Assembly: GCA_006247105.1 (NCBI GenBank)
Contig: CM016925.1
Coordinates: forward strand, 806,001 to 870,000
Direction of reading: 5' to 3'
Length of the DNA: 64,000 nt
From: Giardia muris
Taxonomy: Eukaryota; Fornicata; Diplomonadida; Hexamitidae
This document shows positions 17,801-24,023 of the stretch, piece by piece. How positions within the stretch are numbered: the stretch's first letter is position 1; each line of letters opens with the position of its first letter. The notes below the pieces were generated by a model. That model searched no databases. It was not told the origin of the DNA and saw only the letters and a list, made by a program, of their open reading frames with translations. The position numbers and the translations under genes were made by a program.

Positions 17801-19853
17801 GACCCATGCCTCTGGGCTTTCACAACCCATTGCTATATATTCAGCCGTAGGCCAAGACATCACAACCGGATTGCAGGACGTTACAGCGATTAATATCGTG
17901 CCCGGGAAGGAGAAGCAAGCAGATGAACAGCTGCTCGCAGCTCTAGACGCTGCAGGGCAATCCTTTGAGGCGTGGCCTAATAAGCAACATGGATCAGTGT
18001 TGCATACAGTCGTCATCGCGGGTGCACACCTCTCTCTTGGGTGGCTTGGAAGACTACCTAATTATCTTAATGAGCTATCATCATCGTTATCGACCAAGTA
18101 CGGTCCTATGTTCCCACACTATGTGCGTGTGATCCTCCTTTTAGAACCGAAGCCACATATGCCAGAGAGCCTCAACCGGATTGCCTGGCGTATTTGCCTT
18201 ACGCCTGAAGGTCTTCCACGGGAGATGTTCCTTCAGGCGCTTTCCGAGTGGCCGACCAGATCTACCACGCACAAGTTTACTGAGGCCTTTGTTAAGAAGA
18301 TTGCGGCTCTCATGTATATCCTCACGGCACTGCACATCACACTCGAGTCGCGACGCTTTTATACCCCCCGTGGGGTTGCGATAGACCCTAACTGGAACTA
18401 CAACGACCTAGCTGCGTCGTTGACGATCTGCAGCAACGTTTTCAACTACAAAGTAGCCGATGAGGTTGCGTTTCTCAACTCTTTTACGCAACGTCTACAA
18501 GGCCTCTTCTTAGATGCGATCTATGGGGTGAGTACAAAGGACCCCAATGATAAGTATCTGATTCAAAGCCTGATCAGGCTAGCTCTGGGGAGCACGATTA
18601 CAACCGCCATCTTCACCCTCATTGACGCTGGGGGTCATCCCCTAACGGTCGCCAATTCGGTTACTGACATGATATTGGGGTATAAGATGGTTAGCGTCAT
18701 CAATTTATGCGATACCATCCCAGTATTAAGGTACATTCTACCACCAATCCATATACTATGTAATGCAGCTCTTTCCGGACTTGACATGAAGCCTCTTGTG
18801 GACCAACTGAAGGAGTACGTCTCAATGTGTTACCCTGAAAAGACGACTCCTGACCAGCTTGGATTACCACGGAATGCATTGATCACGCGCGGGATGAAGA
18901 GCAGTTTGACCACCCGCTCGGTCCTATTGCGTGTCTGCGCGAGCAGTGCAATGGGTTCAATTCGCTCGGGACTTTATGATAAGCTCCTTCAAATCAGAGA
19001 TTTATACACTCGAGACATTAAGAATAAGCTTTCCGCGTTTGCAGAACTTCTTGAGGAATACCGTGGAGGGGCGAGAGGATCCACAGCACCGCTCGTGGAC
19101 GAACTCATACTTCAAGGAGATACTCTTCTTGCAGTATCCAAGATCCTTGACGCAGACTTTGATGAGGCTGTCACTGCCGCCCAAAACTATCTCTTCGCAA
19201 GCCCTTATATCAGGGAGATCGCTACTTTGATCTATGGTGGTGTGACGCCCGAACGTTGGTGCTCCGGCATTGTTGCGGTTCCATCACCTTCTGCACCACA
19301 TGATTCTCCAGAACTCGCAACGGTGCGAAAGGGGAGTCCATCAGATTATATTACCTATCTCTTGCGAGCCAGTAACGCAATAGGAGAGACTCTTGCTCTC
19401 TGCCGTGTTGCAGATACGCAGCCCACAAAGATAACTATTTCTCTAGCTGATCTTCCACGACCTGCAGCCTTCCTCGAAGCCATCCGTCGCTTCGAAGGTA
19501 TCATCACAAAGCAGGAACTGAACCACATCTGCCTTCATGCAGTGACTGGAATTGACCTGAAGCGCACGACTTCATATGTTGCTATCAAGCAAGCGAACTG
19601 CATCTTACAAGGATGTAGTCTTGGAACCCTGGTTAATTTCAATACAGAGGAGGAGCCACTCGATGAAGTGGTTATCTTTTCCGGTTCTCAAGTATCGCAT
19701 GAAACGGTGGCTGTCCCCTTCTATGTTGATCAGAACCGCGAAATAGGTATGTCTGGAGTGGAGAATATTCATGTACGCTTATCGGCACGCGTGGGGGACA
19801 TTGATACAACCCTCCTTCTTGCAGGTGTATATGTACACCTATCTAGTCGCTGA
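5877..19853 (+). CDS. DYNC2H1: Dynein heavy chain, probable IFT dynein-2 (DHC1b) type
   Basis: I take the ATG at 5877 (4658 aa, M-S-L-T-R-E-Y-V), which follows aaaaag and avoids overlap with the lipase; an in-frame ATG exists at 5853. The tail fills about 1800 residues. AAA1 has Walker A G-P-A-G-T-G-K-T (about residue 1828) and Walker B C-F-D-E-F-N-R-L (about 1878). AAA2 has G-P-P-G-S-G-K-T (about 2154), then L-N-S-V-L-D-D-N-R-L-L-T-M. AAA3 reads G-R-D-T-C-G-K-Y (about 2469), so the Thr/Ser after Lys is lost, and AAA4 (about 2840) has no P-loop. The coiled-coil stalk with its microtubule-binding tip spans about 3095-3400, followed by AAA5-6 and the C-terminal domain. The AAA1 F-N-C-D-T-S-I and AAA2 S-R-Q-D-L-L-G-Y-V-D stretches resemble dynein-2, the retrograde intraflagellar transport motor, more than axonemal dyneins. 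Flagellum-linked genes to the right agree. Confidence 0.93.
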   Translation: MSLTREYVETARAAGREPNPTICRVLEAAGHDPAGALVLSTEAELHKWEERQRLEPSENTAALLPHLQALCEALENPIKKAAGVLAAVDALQNLHPSFSEYRDDVLGRELLDGVSRHLSHVYPGPLLSLTDNEFESVNFFLEDKTFSSLFVTPALKERYDSLKERIKPLQDTYSISTTLLHFLPELRPSLASLTVPERFFVCSPDEAASFARVWSASLDAADSLAVSRITDLVQQLSAENLVSHMPILAELVILLRKPSIAAALNSEALHFNSVVVNALESYLRHARDDLQAPCSNTNLALITRLTSIRQYRMVLNSSLDSLTPLLQNDANGMAKVTEVSQTLRTLLTTGEESTVRAARELLKQHQKGIQTAITEFAGAPANGFATTTPPANSVFLIYAKPDGHLVAGFPKAIEDLCQLMTSLAAIGYDPQRLALPADATCCAQMAQHLMPCVITLQTAATFYNGLSNSIRPYQKIMVLKLAQTFEQELHKVVSNSHIQPLQTFSFNIGSAEALQDPSNPIGRIRKITSYVQNAYTVFKQKLGVLEQFHAKNFGILSTLSQTSLARNGIRWEQLISDLKDSIREFSKRLPDTAGNSVEQYWAGALAKILAVSYDHTLSTNLALLSPLKEPLTIIQGTLTLSRRPTEVRDELLRQLGVIVSVPTRKSYQISDNPLIVSLYDQMRLLAIEKLPRAYAIITSIMSELRDIEAFLQERCTIVLLSGTQNSEECASRIKDVETCRNLIEYSQKCMSDITGPEEFLTASLPFLIPKSASERYHYVLRSSHGLVTVNIEGALRLMERRPLAITEVTVSAASFHAERLASEILNVSIRFTKQYEATFNAVVTSETFSSITDFLKESHDIISSTLLKSHKKMMQFREILQYSAHLQEGIIRLVDSADAAFQKLQEQHSNIQSDLDNKKKDYWDVLVERLVGSKDSLLTIGTNQLSVIASLVQDLTDHCKRCVSIRAPASSEDHNHFFKCLFFVTVGDGGELVFPEVTSMKIVEALHDPLEKVRKVLTGLEDINKEATVLFSTDYTSLLDPRDASQLRQCVTMLQALNPSFWDILKLIGDVEQRVSEFLRYEWAIAKGRLDLLESIASLAQSCCTALGAEFQAMYTAIGSVSYSDSPLTNTLFQTLGYSCESYLYFISQLCTLSQPVFKALRSPSLSSSHFLELAEKTGLGMTTKYFQKNGSSRLPDGITGAVVLFITAASLFTGVSVVTAETVQTHEYKKLLSTLKEICTRAENEQSIRSAVDETAYWIRSETTLPFTIYQLSPHGREELHFVEIGIDRQTGVWNVPLSASWKQILSRIVEKKAILSAVRSNPYARAIKDQLEECSAILECLARLGHVLATSARQVNILEPVMGRKVLPEELRKFYDSLSILYSLFLNDCDEETANVCLNECTTESSVSISISLMNILQAPLPSNVGVLQRYTAHHAGTIVDTSVLGPFKDTIVALENISAVFSDVQISLRRYLEQKRILFPRFYFLADIDVLEILSTGSTKPEATLKQFTKKLFATIESLQFTASGDQIAISGFVSPEGEKVDLLSAVTIAPSAPPELWLNRFDIAHKDTLRQQLLYMLKLVPEAKSSRQINSLNLPTPNTTSQDLATTSPFDIVTSYSMVKATVSPFGYDTSDFYQLEDYRAAISQKLDFQGPSGEILCVGFAVLTTARIDDALYRKDTLAACTEALQANQKQMQQYLAAFSEKLCSARISTAAFGTTDYVMGLKLKNMAVDITHYLDVLEELLVQTGTDDEVLTARQWIWARELKYRIHRQTQELYVFALDSITPYLFEYQGLQARLIHTPLTSRCYNTLSEAIALRLGGVLQGPAGTGKTESTKALGSKLGRTVLCFNCDTSIERSDLSRLLIGIILSGSIGCFDEFNRLASSVLSAVATDIEAIQKVIFLRSGGILETINETSGIDFVGKTFTLGEITVPISTISPYSCLYVTLNPASREYRGRSELPHSLTRLLRGCYMGSANTSLIVTTILSTSGFTNAKVLAEKCTLAYLLCARRIPAQVHLDWGLRSMQAVLRQAALIRANECKVDPKFAEAGGASESERLQMETSIIIKCISDATLSRITGGSISIFMEILKGVFGEQAVERCFGATKRYGSANALEDKIVAVLQDDLPEKYGVAVLQLYRALTAKMGVALLGPPGSGKTCIIELLKTAVSTLTGGKLEIREFRIAPKSMSRQDLLGYVDPLTGEWNDGALSSAARHAMRLLAITSAPHIWPFIVLDGSIDPLWIEALNSVLDDNRLLTMSSGERIRFPACIDPLAAFFNSADSPDRHLQMPLSFLFETDSLQHASPATVSRLAVIVVPARTVDDVMKSIDSPDIPLDGFRKFCTGGLPQAVAECAAEVCEHMFLCGQGEIKLHGRTLGSAAAFARGCIRAWYSELTNRIRDGAPGELTDMSLGAMASTVSMGTLMLQGSLATPRHAAGSGSTMPQIDWAKATIHSFIASRTPILVVGRDTCGKYTSVIQAVESANPPCVALTLSCSRLTTRNDIISMLMSQCIESQTPEGARLIRPRTEGTTLLLVVRDCDVIQLDEFHHIETFTFLWSLVAHGKYYGRGGVPVHISDIVVVIIVKSLARVPLRLRRRMGIVFMEHNTLDIEAICGPSFYKYYAQLEKRSQNLHSWKTQMVHEAEMAHLKALQTGKTDVITLIEYLKNIGTLNMFGVATISAFLQENEGLSADHIVKLLELLLEVPIPYAQGKSTARNELRTLGNNDDNHVLTYAQPGSTAQEFQRAFSTEQCIPPEFYKTLSLNLITNKERVSRLQELLGYATEYYPGLRLYQTYVQILAMSQPLVSTVLHEYLKLLSAIEVGLMTAAGLVVLAQPYCYSIETAVVGALTVGCSICFAGTDPISPVALRAIAERVAAGHQRIAYFIDDNTLETDKNWYGFLSAIANKDILYFQNRLSAADIRSLVATFTDNCGIVGFDSLSELEATRIFFGKLVVAIQPIIILSPEREACDDLFLIIPAVRRRFRLVAFEMLNIDIDTVPITPSENFFERPSRDLAYSVAVRTVAIVSGAFAVSNGGQNMKPLTIIENILKITSSYTHKFLTTYSLNAPPISSYVKTYVMYHLLKSKWMFALNKRKDRLSKGLEQLQKAQKEVDGLSQQITQRSKQVEESQLAANQALEEITKKMSDASNRKLSATELQRELALREKEILKDKEQADQELSHVLPVLQEATKAVQSIPADALTEIKSFASPPPAVATVLEAVLKLLGHQDISWKGMRAFLSQAGALRMIAAFDVKNASKSALAAVNKVIKGNPECFEPSKIQRVSRAAAPLAKWICANMEYGAVCAKIEPLMNAVKRADDSLNDMRKRIDEINQEVTEIEKQTEALHVDFNLKTQQLMKYKQELETLQDRQRHGTALLQGLTTERQRWAGGMKEAAQQLDNIDKCAVNAAILFTLAGKCTDDVRSDFFSQPLLKDGPKTVREAFDELLVNSVTSNRFISLGLSAGTSAFENAAILDLLYSCAKLPNIKDESGDNRDMRNYNIFRAFVLSHATENTGVQRFLEKNPQFEGATFASATSEHLPNLVAIAARFGKTIIITNCDSGHLPSCLFPYLRYSGNCYASSGSVATSGPIGTGHVVGGYVMPMETVSIPIQSAKLSDMHPDFRMIITSSVSMHIPLDISQNVLELSFAPTKKSLTNQYMDCILAEWSPSSLQKIKELGETQLEFSTKLHEIEDNLLDALSAAALQKDQSLLENQTLFNVLKQAEVQTAEIKAATDEVKIIEQELDAIKNVISPLAQAVDQCVTTFASMCMVNSLYVTDQEAILPLLKHCLRTNRPASDNDKITPEQVLKTLRAFQALTASRIQSSFFGTDVVAACLLLLRNYSPKLLTPELFAYFTGTGKVYAGQVPSWVPNNSRNDFAMLLGTFTPDRLEKLAVTNQSVWGTFISRLNSCKDLVQLDQVFPDSAKSLNPLEMAAFASSVRPDMTNDIIRTVVARVLAVDDRPIDSLLFAMTHASGLSQPIAIYSAVGQDITTGLQDVTAINIVPGKEKQADEQLLAALDAAGQSFEAWPNKQHGSVLHTVVIAGAHLSLGWLGRLPNYLNELSSSLSTKYGPMFPHYVRVILLLEPKPHMPESLNRIAWRICLTPEGLPREMFLQALSEWPTRSTTHKFTEAFVKKIAALMYILTALHITLESRRFYTPRGVAIDPNWNYNDLAASLTICSNVFNYKVADEVAFLNSFTQRLQGLFLDAIYGVSTKDPNDKYLIQSLIRLALGSTITTAIFTLIDAGGHPLTVANSVTDMILGYKMVSVINLCDTIPVLRYILPPIHILCNAALSGLDMKPLVDQLKEYVSMCYPEKTTPDQLGLPRNALITRGMKSSLTTRSVLLRVCASSAMGSIRSGLYDKLLQIRDLYTRDIKNKLSAFAELLEEYRGGARGSTAPLVDELILQGDTLLAVSKILDADFDEAVTAAQNYLFASPYIREIATLIYGGVTPERWCSGIVAVPSPSAPHDSPELATVRKGSPSDYITYLLRASNAIGETLALCRVADTQPTKITISLADLPRPAAFLEAIRRFEGIITKQELNHICLHAVTGIDLKRTTSYVAIKQANCILQGCSLGTLVNFNTEEEPLDEVVIFSGSQVSHETVAVPFYVDQNREIGMSGVENIHVRLSARVGDIDTTLLLAGVYVHLSSR

Positions 19854-19984
19854 TTACTGGAAAAGCAGAATGCTAGTGTAAAGTCCAACACTATTGGCCA
19901 TGCACCACCGTTCTTCGAGCTAGAAGGGGTGTCTGTTGAAAACTTGATATCGCTAAGTGATAGCTAGAACTCACTCCTCAGCAG

Positions 19985-21761
19985 TTTTGCAGACCGCTCA
20001 GCGAGGCGACTTTTCTAGACCGCCGACTTAAATGCTTTTTGCCACCTTCCTCCTGGGTGCCTCGGCGATCACCTGCCCCAAGGACGAGGTGGAGGTCGAT
20101 GGGGCTTGCTATCCGGAGACCTGTGTCTTCGACGGGACTGTGTGCAACAATAAGGGCAAGTGCGAGGACAACGCCTGCGTCTGTGACTTCAGGTACCTTC
20201 TCTCGGACAAGGGCTGCTACCCGACGGAGTGCGTTGACACTTTGAGCCACCTTTGCAGCGATCATGGGACGTGTGTCTACGATGATCAGTGGAAGATCTA
20301 CACGTGCGATTGCGAAGAAGGGTTCATGGGCTTTGGATCGTCCTGTGTTCACCCCAATTGCATGAAGGATGACGCAGTTTGCAGTTATTATGGTGAGTGC
20401 GCTGATGATGAGAACGGCGTCCCGCACTGCGTTTGCCCATACGTTACAGAGGGCGAATACTGTGAGCGCTGCTCGGATGTCGCCGTCGCGACGGCTGACG
20501 ACCGGTGCGTAGATCCCACCTGCATGACTGAGCAGCCTGATGGAACTTCTTTGGAGTGCAACGGACATGGATACTGCTTCGTTCCTAACGTGGATGATGA
20601 TCATACTTGGATGTGCATCTGCGACTTTGGAACCTTCCCCATGAACTCCGGTCTCAGCTGTGTCTCTCTCATGTGCATAAGTGATACGGCGAAAGAGGAG
20701 ATCTGCAGCAATCACGGTGTCTGCCTGAACGACAAGTGCGCTTGCGATGATGATTATACTGGCGATCGGTGTGAGTACAAGAAGAAGGACTGCGGTGTTG
20801 ATGAGGAGTTTGTCGAAGGCGATTGCGTCGCGAAGACTTGCATCTCATCTGACAGGGACCACAACAGCCCTGTCTGCACCGGCCACGGTAAGTGCGACGA
20901 CGGCGTCTGCCAATGCGACAAGGGCTTTACTCGCGTTGGTACGAACGATTGTGTTCCTGAGAGCTGCATCAACGATGGCCGTCTCTGCCCTAACGGATAT
21001 TGCTCGATCAGAGGGACCAGCGGGCAGTGTGTCTGCAATGATGGGTACTACGGCTTCGGGGGTGTTTGCTATCCGGAAAGCTGCATTACGAAGAAGTTCA
21101 CTCACAATCCGCCTCTCCTTTGCCGTGATAGGGGTGAGTGCGACTTCGACATGGGCATCTGCAAGTGCGACTGGCTATATGGAGGAATTGACTGCGGTGA
21201 CTGCGGAGTTCACTCTAAGCTGCTCCACGGCGAGTGCGTCCCTGACTCCTGTCTCTCTTCGGTAAGCCCGGAGCCCGTTATGTGTCGCGGGCATGGGAAC
21301 TGCTTTGAGGACAGCTATCTAGGTGTTCACTTCTGCTCGTGCGAACAGAATTATGTGTCCATCGACACGGATACCTGCATTCACAAGAATTGCATGACGC
21401 AGAGGCCGGGTGGAGATGACTTCGGGACAGAGTGCAGTGGAAATGGATATTGCGACAACAATGCCGGTGCCTGTGTCTGCGACCCCGACTTCAGCGGGAA
21501 ACATTGCGAAGAGAAGAAGTGCCCGAGTGGCCAAAAGTACGTCTACGGGGAGGGCTGTGTCTCCACCCGTTGCATTACAAAATATTCGGACGGTCAGGAG
21601 ACGGTCTGCGGCGGACTCGGTGACTGTGTTGATGGAAAATGCGTCTGCCGTGGCACATCTATTCCCTATGCCGGTGCTTGCGTATCGCAGGCCTGCCTTA
21701 ACGGTAACCCCGACGGTCCCGTCTGCGATGGTAAGGGGGAGTGCGTTAACGGCGTGTGCCG
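19985..21761 (+). repeat. 1777-bp direct repeat, left copy
   Basis: Bases 19985-21761 recur in the same orientation at 46776-48552 (offset 26791). The repeat starts 47 bp upstream of the tenascin-like ATG (ttttgcagaccgctc) and ends inside its last codons (ggcgtgtgccg). I see no differences between the copies. The flanks are unrelated on both sides. Confidence 0.95.
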
Positions 21762-21774
21762 CAATTCTTCTTGA
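20032..21774 (+). CDS. EGF/tenascin-like secreted Cys-rich protein, left copy
   Basis: The 580-aa protein opens with a signal peptide (M-L-F-A-T-F-L-L-G-A-S-A). A chain of EGF-like modules follows, each with a core such as C-N-G-H-G-Y-C, C-S-N-H-G-V-C, C-T-G-H-G-K-C, C-S-G-N-G-Y-C or C-D-G-K-G-E-C, then a C-x-C pair. No C-terminal membrane span is seen, so secretion is likely, as for Giardia tenascin-like proteins found on or shed from the trophozoite. It differs from VSPs, which use CxxC repeats, a membrane span and a C-R-G-K tail. The repeat ends at 21761, so the last residues (V-C-R-N-S-S, then TGA) come from unrelated sequence; the other copy ends V-C-R-G-G-K. It lies 178 bp after the dynein stop and is probably a duplicate of the right copy, with its own 3' signal lost. 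Confidence 0.85.
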   Translation: MLFATFLLGASAITCPKDEVEVDGACYPETCVFDGTVCNNKGKCEDNACVCDFRYLLSDKGCYPTECVDTLSHLCSDHGTCVYDDQWKIYTCDCEEGFMGFGSSCVHPNCMKDDAVCSYYGECADDENGVPHCVCPYVTEGEYCERCSDVAVATADDRCVDPTCMTEQPDGTSLECNGHGYCFVPNVDDDHTWMCICDFGTFPMNSGLSCVSLMCISDTAKEEICSNHGVCLNDKCACDDDYTGDRCEYKKKDCGVDEEFVEGDCVAKTCISSDRDHNSPVCTGHGKCDDGVCQCDKGFTRVGTNDCVPESCINDGRLCPNGYCSIRGTSGQCVCNDGYYGFGGVCYPESCITKKFTHNPPLLCRDRGECDFDMGICKCDWLYGGIDCGDCGVHSKLLHGECVPDSCLSSVSPEPVMCRGHGNCFEDSYLGVHFCSCEQNYVSIDTDTCIHKNCMTQRPGGDDFGTECSGNGYCDNNAGACVCDPDFSGKHCEEKKCPSGQKYVYGEGCVSTRCITKYSDGQETVCGGLGDCVDGKCVCRGTSIPYAGACVSQACLNGNPDGPVCDGKGECVNGVCRNSS

Positions 21775-21851
21775 TTGGGGAATGTAAATGCGTGCTGTTT
21801 GGTTAAAATTAGTGGTCTCTGGTATATTCAAATCATAATGAAGAGGAGTCT

Positions 21852-22557
21852 TCTTTTGAAGCCATGGAGAGAGAGGAGAAGGCCAGAATCTGATGGCATG
21901 AAAGGTAGGCTCATGAGTGTCCGCATCGCGTTGAGTCGATAATTATTCCAACGGGTTACAGATGAAGTAGGAAGTGTGAGTAGAAGGGAGAAATCTCCGT
22001 TAGCGCAAATCTGGATGGTGTATGATGTGCTGGAAAAGACTGACTCTTTGGAATCGTGACTCTGACAGTCTAGACGTTGACTTATTTGTACCTACTACCC
22101 TATCAGTTACAGCCACAGACTATAGGCATATCCCAAATTGCTTGAACGCAATAAGTCTCTCCTATTCGCTTTTCCTTGGAGTCTATTGATATTAGTCCTT
22201 ATTTCACATCACAACTCATCGATGAATCAGTATCTGTATTCTCATCGCACTGGAGTCTGTCTCCACTCCTCACAGTGGATGTCCACGCATCTTTCAGAAG
22301 CACGCTGACCGTGGCAGCCTGGCCATATCGATCCCCCCATGATACCAGTACTGCAGAACGAGCTTCTCCGGGCCTAGATAACTATAGTGGCGGCCTGCAC
22401 AAACACTCGGTGTCTAAGTGTGCTAGCTCCGATCCCAGTGGTATAGCCTCCTAGAGCGACAAGCTGATGGAGTCAGACGGGCCTGTTGGAGAAGGACACA
22501 GCCCAGAGTGAGTGGTCACCACAAGTCTGTCTTCTGGCAGATGACGCAGAAAAAGAT
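21852..22557. other. Gene-free outer end of left arm (706 bp)
   Basis: The sequence from the arm boundary to the peroxiredoxin start holds no convincing gene. The longest open frame (22176-22454, 92 codons) has no family resemblance and its composition is not like neighbouring genes. It is richer in A/T than the rest of the arm and probably carries the peroxiredoxin promoter near its right end (cgcagaaaaagat just before the ATG). Confidence 0.5.
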
Positions 22558-23163
22558 ATGCCCGTCCCTCTCCCTGGCACGCCCTGCCCCGACTTCGAGG
22601 TCTCCGTCCTCACCCCGTCGATGAAGTTCGAGACACGCCGTCTCAAGGACTACGCGGGGAAGTACCTCGTCGTCTTCTTCTACCCACTCGACTTCACCTT
22701 CGTCTGCCCCTCGGAGATCATCCACTTCGCGGAGCTCTCGACCTTCCTCCGCAGCAAGTGCAACGCCGAGATCATCATCGGCTCGACGGACTCCGTCTAC
22801 AGCCACTACGCGTGGTGCCTCCAGGGCCACGAGGAGGGCGGGATTGGGGCCTGCAAGTGCGACCTCTTCGCCGACACGAACCATAAGATGGCCCGCGACT
22901 TTGGTGTGCTGATTGAGGATCAGGGCATTGCTCTTCGCGGGCTCTTCATCGTTTCCGACAAGGGACTCATCCGTCACGTCTGCATCAACGACCTCCCTGT
23001 CGGCCGCTCTATCGAGGAGTGCAAGCGCCTCGTCCAGGCATTCCAGTATGCTGACAAGACTGGAGGCGTCATCCCTTGTGGCTGGACTCCCGAGAACAGC
23101 GCGACGATCAACCCGGACCCCGAGAAGAAGAAGGAGTACTTCTCGAAGGCCTTCAAGAAGTGA
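22558..23163 (+). CDS. Typical 2-Cys peroxiredoxin, left-arm copy
   Basis: I choose the ATG at 22558 (201 aa, M-P-V-P-L-P-G) over the one at 22486, because it follows an A-rich stretch and gives the usual family length. The enzyme reduces hydrogen peroxide and organic peroxides with thioredoxin-type electrons, central in an organism without catalase. The peroxidatic site is F-T-F-V-C-P-S-E. The G-G-I-G loop and the C-terminal K-E-Y-F-S-K (YF motif) mark the over-oxidation-sensitive class. The resolving Cys region reads G-G-V-I-P-C-G-W where the family usually has V-C-P-A-x-W, so the Cys is displaced by two positions. An AGTAAA signal lies 21 bp after the stop. The right-arm copy is identical. 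Confidence 0.92.
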   Translation: MPVPLPGTPCPDFEVSVLTPSMKFETRRLKDYAGKYLVVFFYPLDFTFVCPSEIIHFAELSTFLRSKCNAEIIIGSTDSVYSHYAWCLQGHEEGGIGACKCDLFADTNHKMARDFGVLIEDQGIALRGLFIVSDKGLIRHVCINDLPVGRSIEECKRLVQAFQYADKTGGVIPCGWTPENSATINPDPEKKKEYFSKAFKK

Positions 23164-23184
23164 GAGGTATCCCTGACAGTCGGG

Positions 23185-23190
23185 AGTAAA
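23185..23190 (+). terminator. Polyadenylation signal AGTAAA (peroxiredoxin)
   Basis: AGTAAA fits the Giardia polyadenylation consensus AGTRAA and starts 21 bp after the peroxiredoxin stop. The mirror copy is at 44838-44843 on the minus strand. Confidence 0.6.
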
Positions 23191-23594
23191 CCCCGAACAA
23201 GCCCTGGAGGGCGCTTTGATCGTAGGCCTCCTCCATGAGTGACTCCCCCAGGACGGTAATGGAACGACCGAAGCCTCTACAGGGCGGTCCGTTCACTCGA
23301 GAGCGGGTCGTAGTCCTGGAGCCCCCCGCGCTCCGAGTGCTTGGGAAAGTCCTTCGTCCTGCACTCCCCGTTGATGAGGCCTTGCAGTGTCCTCGCCTCA
23401 GTCGGATGTCCTCTGGGACGCTCTGAAGGCCACTGGTCGAGAGACGAATCATCCCAGGAGTCTAGATCTGGGGCTGGGAGGCTCGAAAGGAAGTGGGATG
23501 GCTGGTTCTGGGAGGAAGATTCTATGTCATATCAGGTCGGGAAGAGGTGGGGCAGGTCTCTGGAAAGGGGATAAGGAAATAACGCCTCAGAGGC
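23191..23594. other. Gene-free stretch, probably decayed sequence
   Basis: About 400 bp of GC-rich sequence between the peroxiredoxin and the ankyrin pseudogene. Short open frames on both strands have no recognisable domain. One minus-strand frame includes G-G-L-Q-D-Y-D-P-L-S and may be an old gene remnant, but I cannot name it. Mirrored at 44434-44837. Confidence 0.4.
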
Positions 23595-23952
23595 GTCCTT
23601 CACTGGGTTATCGATGATGCCCGGAAGAGGAGATCTCAAGCCTGTGAAGGAGAACATTGATGATACTGGGAAGAAGGATAACGAGGGATGGAGGCTGCCC
23701 ACCATAGTAAGATGGACTGTGTTCAGCTCCTCCTCTCTGAGGCGAGGAAGTGGTAGACAAAGGAACGGGATGAATCCCACTTCGGAGCGACCGCTCTCAT
23801 GTGCAGCCCGTCAGCATTGGCCTGAGAACCCCCAACGTTCCTTCCCCCACGAAAAGGGAGTGGAAGGCTCTGAAGGGCGCACAGCCAAGTGGTACGCGAA
23901 CAACGGCGACCCAAGGGGAGGAGCTTTCACCCGGGCTCACAAACTCCTCTAG
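23595..23952 (+). pseudogene. Ankyrin-repeat gene remnant, left arm
   Basis: This stretch aligns with the intact ankyrin gene at 33386-33865. The start (gggttatcgatgatgcccgg, then ggagatctcaagcc) matches that gene's D-L-M-K-A-A-K-K-G-D-L, the middle shares the run ctcctcctctctgaggcgag, and the end reads E-G-R-T-A-K-W-Y-A-N-N-G against E-G-H-T-A-K-W-H-A-N-K-G. Frameshifts destroy the repeats between these blocks (the frame turns to L-R-R-G-S-G-R-Q-R-N), and a TAG ends the final H-K-L-L. It is a decayed paralogue of the Giardia ankyrin ('Protein 21.1'-like) family. One substitution separates the arms here, at 23840. Confidence 0.75.
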
Positions 23953-24023
23953 AACGAGGGCACAAGGCATATTCTCCTCCCATCGAATCCTACCGAGATG
24001 TTGAGGTCCTTGGAGCGCGTTAA

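Noticed and set aside
19978..20715. Long minus-strand open frame (245 codons; 264 at the right copy) opposite the tenascin-like gene
   Set aside because: It is the antisense shadow of the Cys-rich reading frame; its Ala/Val/Ile-rich composition reflects the complement of Cys/Asp/Gly codons, and no domain is present.
22176..22454. 92-codon frame at the outer end of each arm
   Set aside because: No initiator context, no homology I can recognise and no domain; treated as non-coding.
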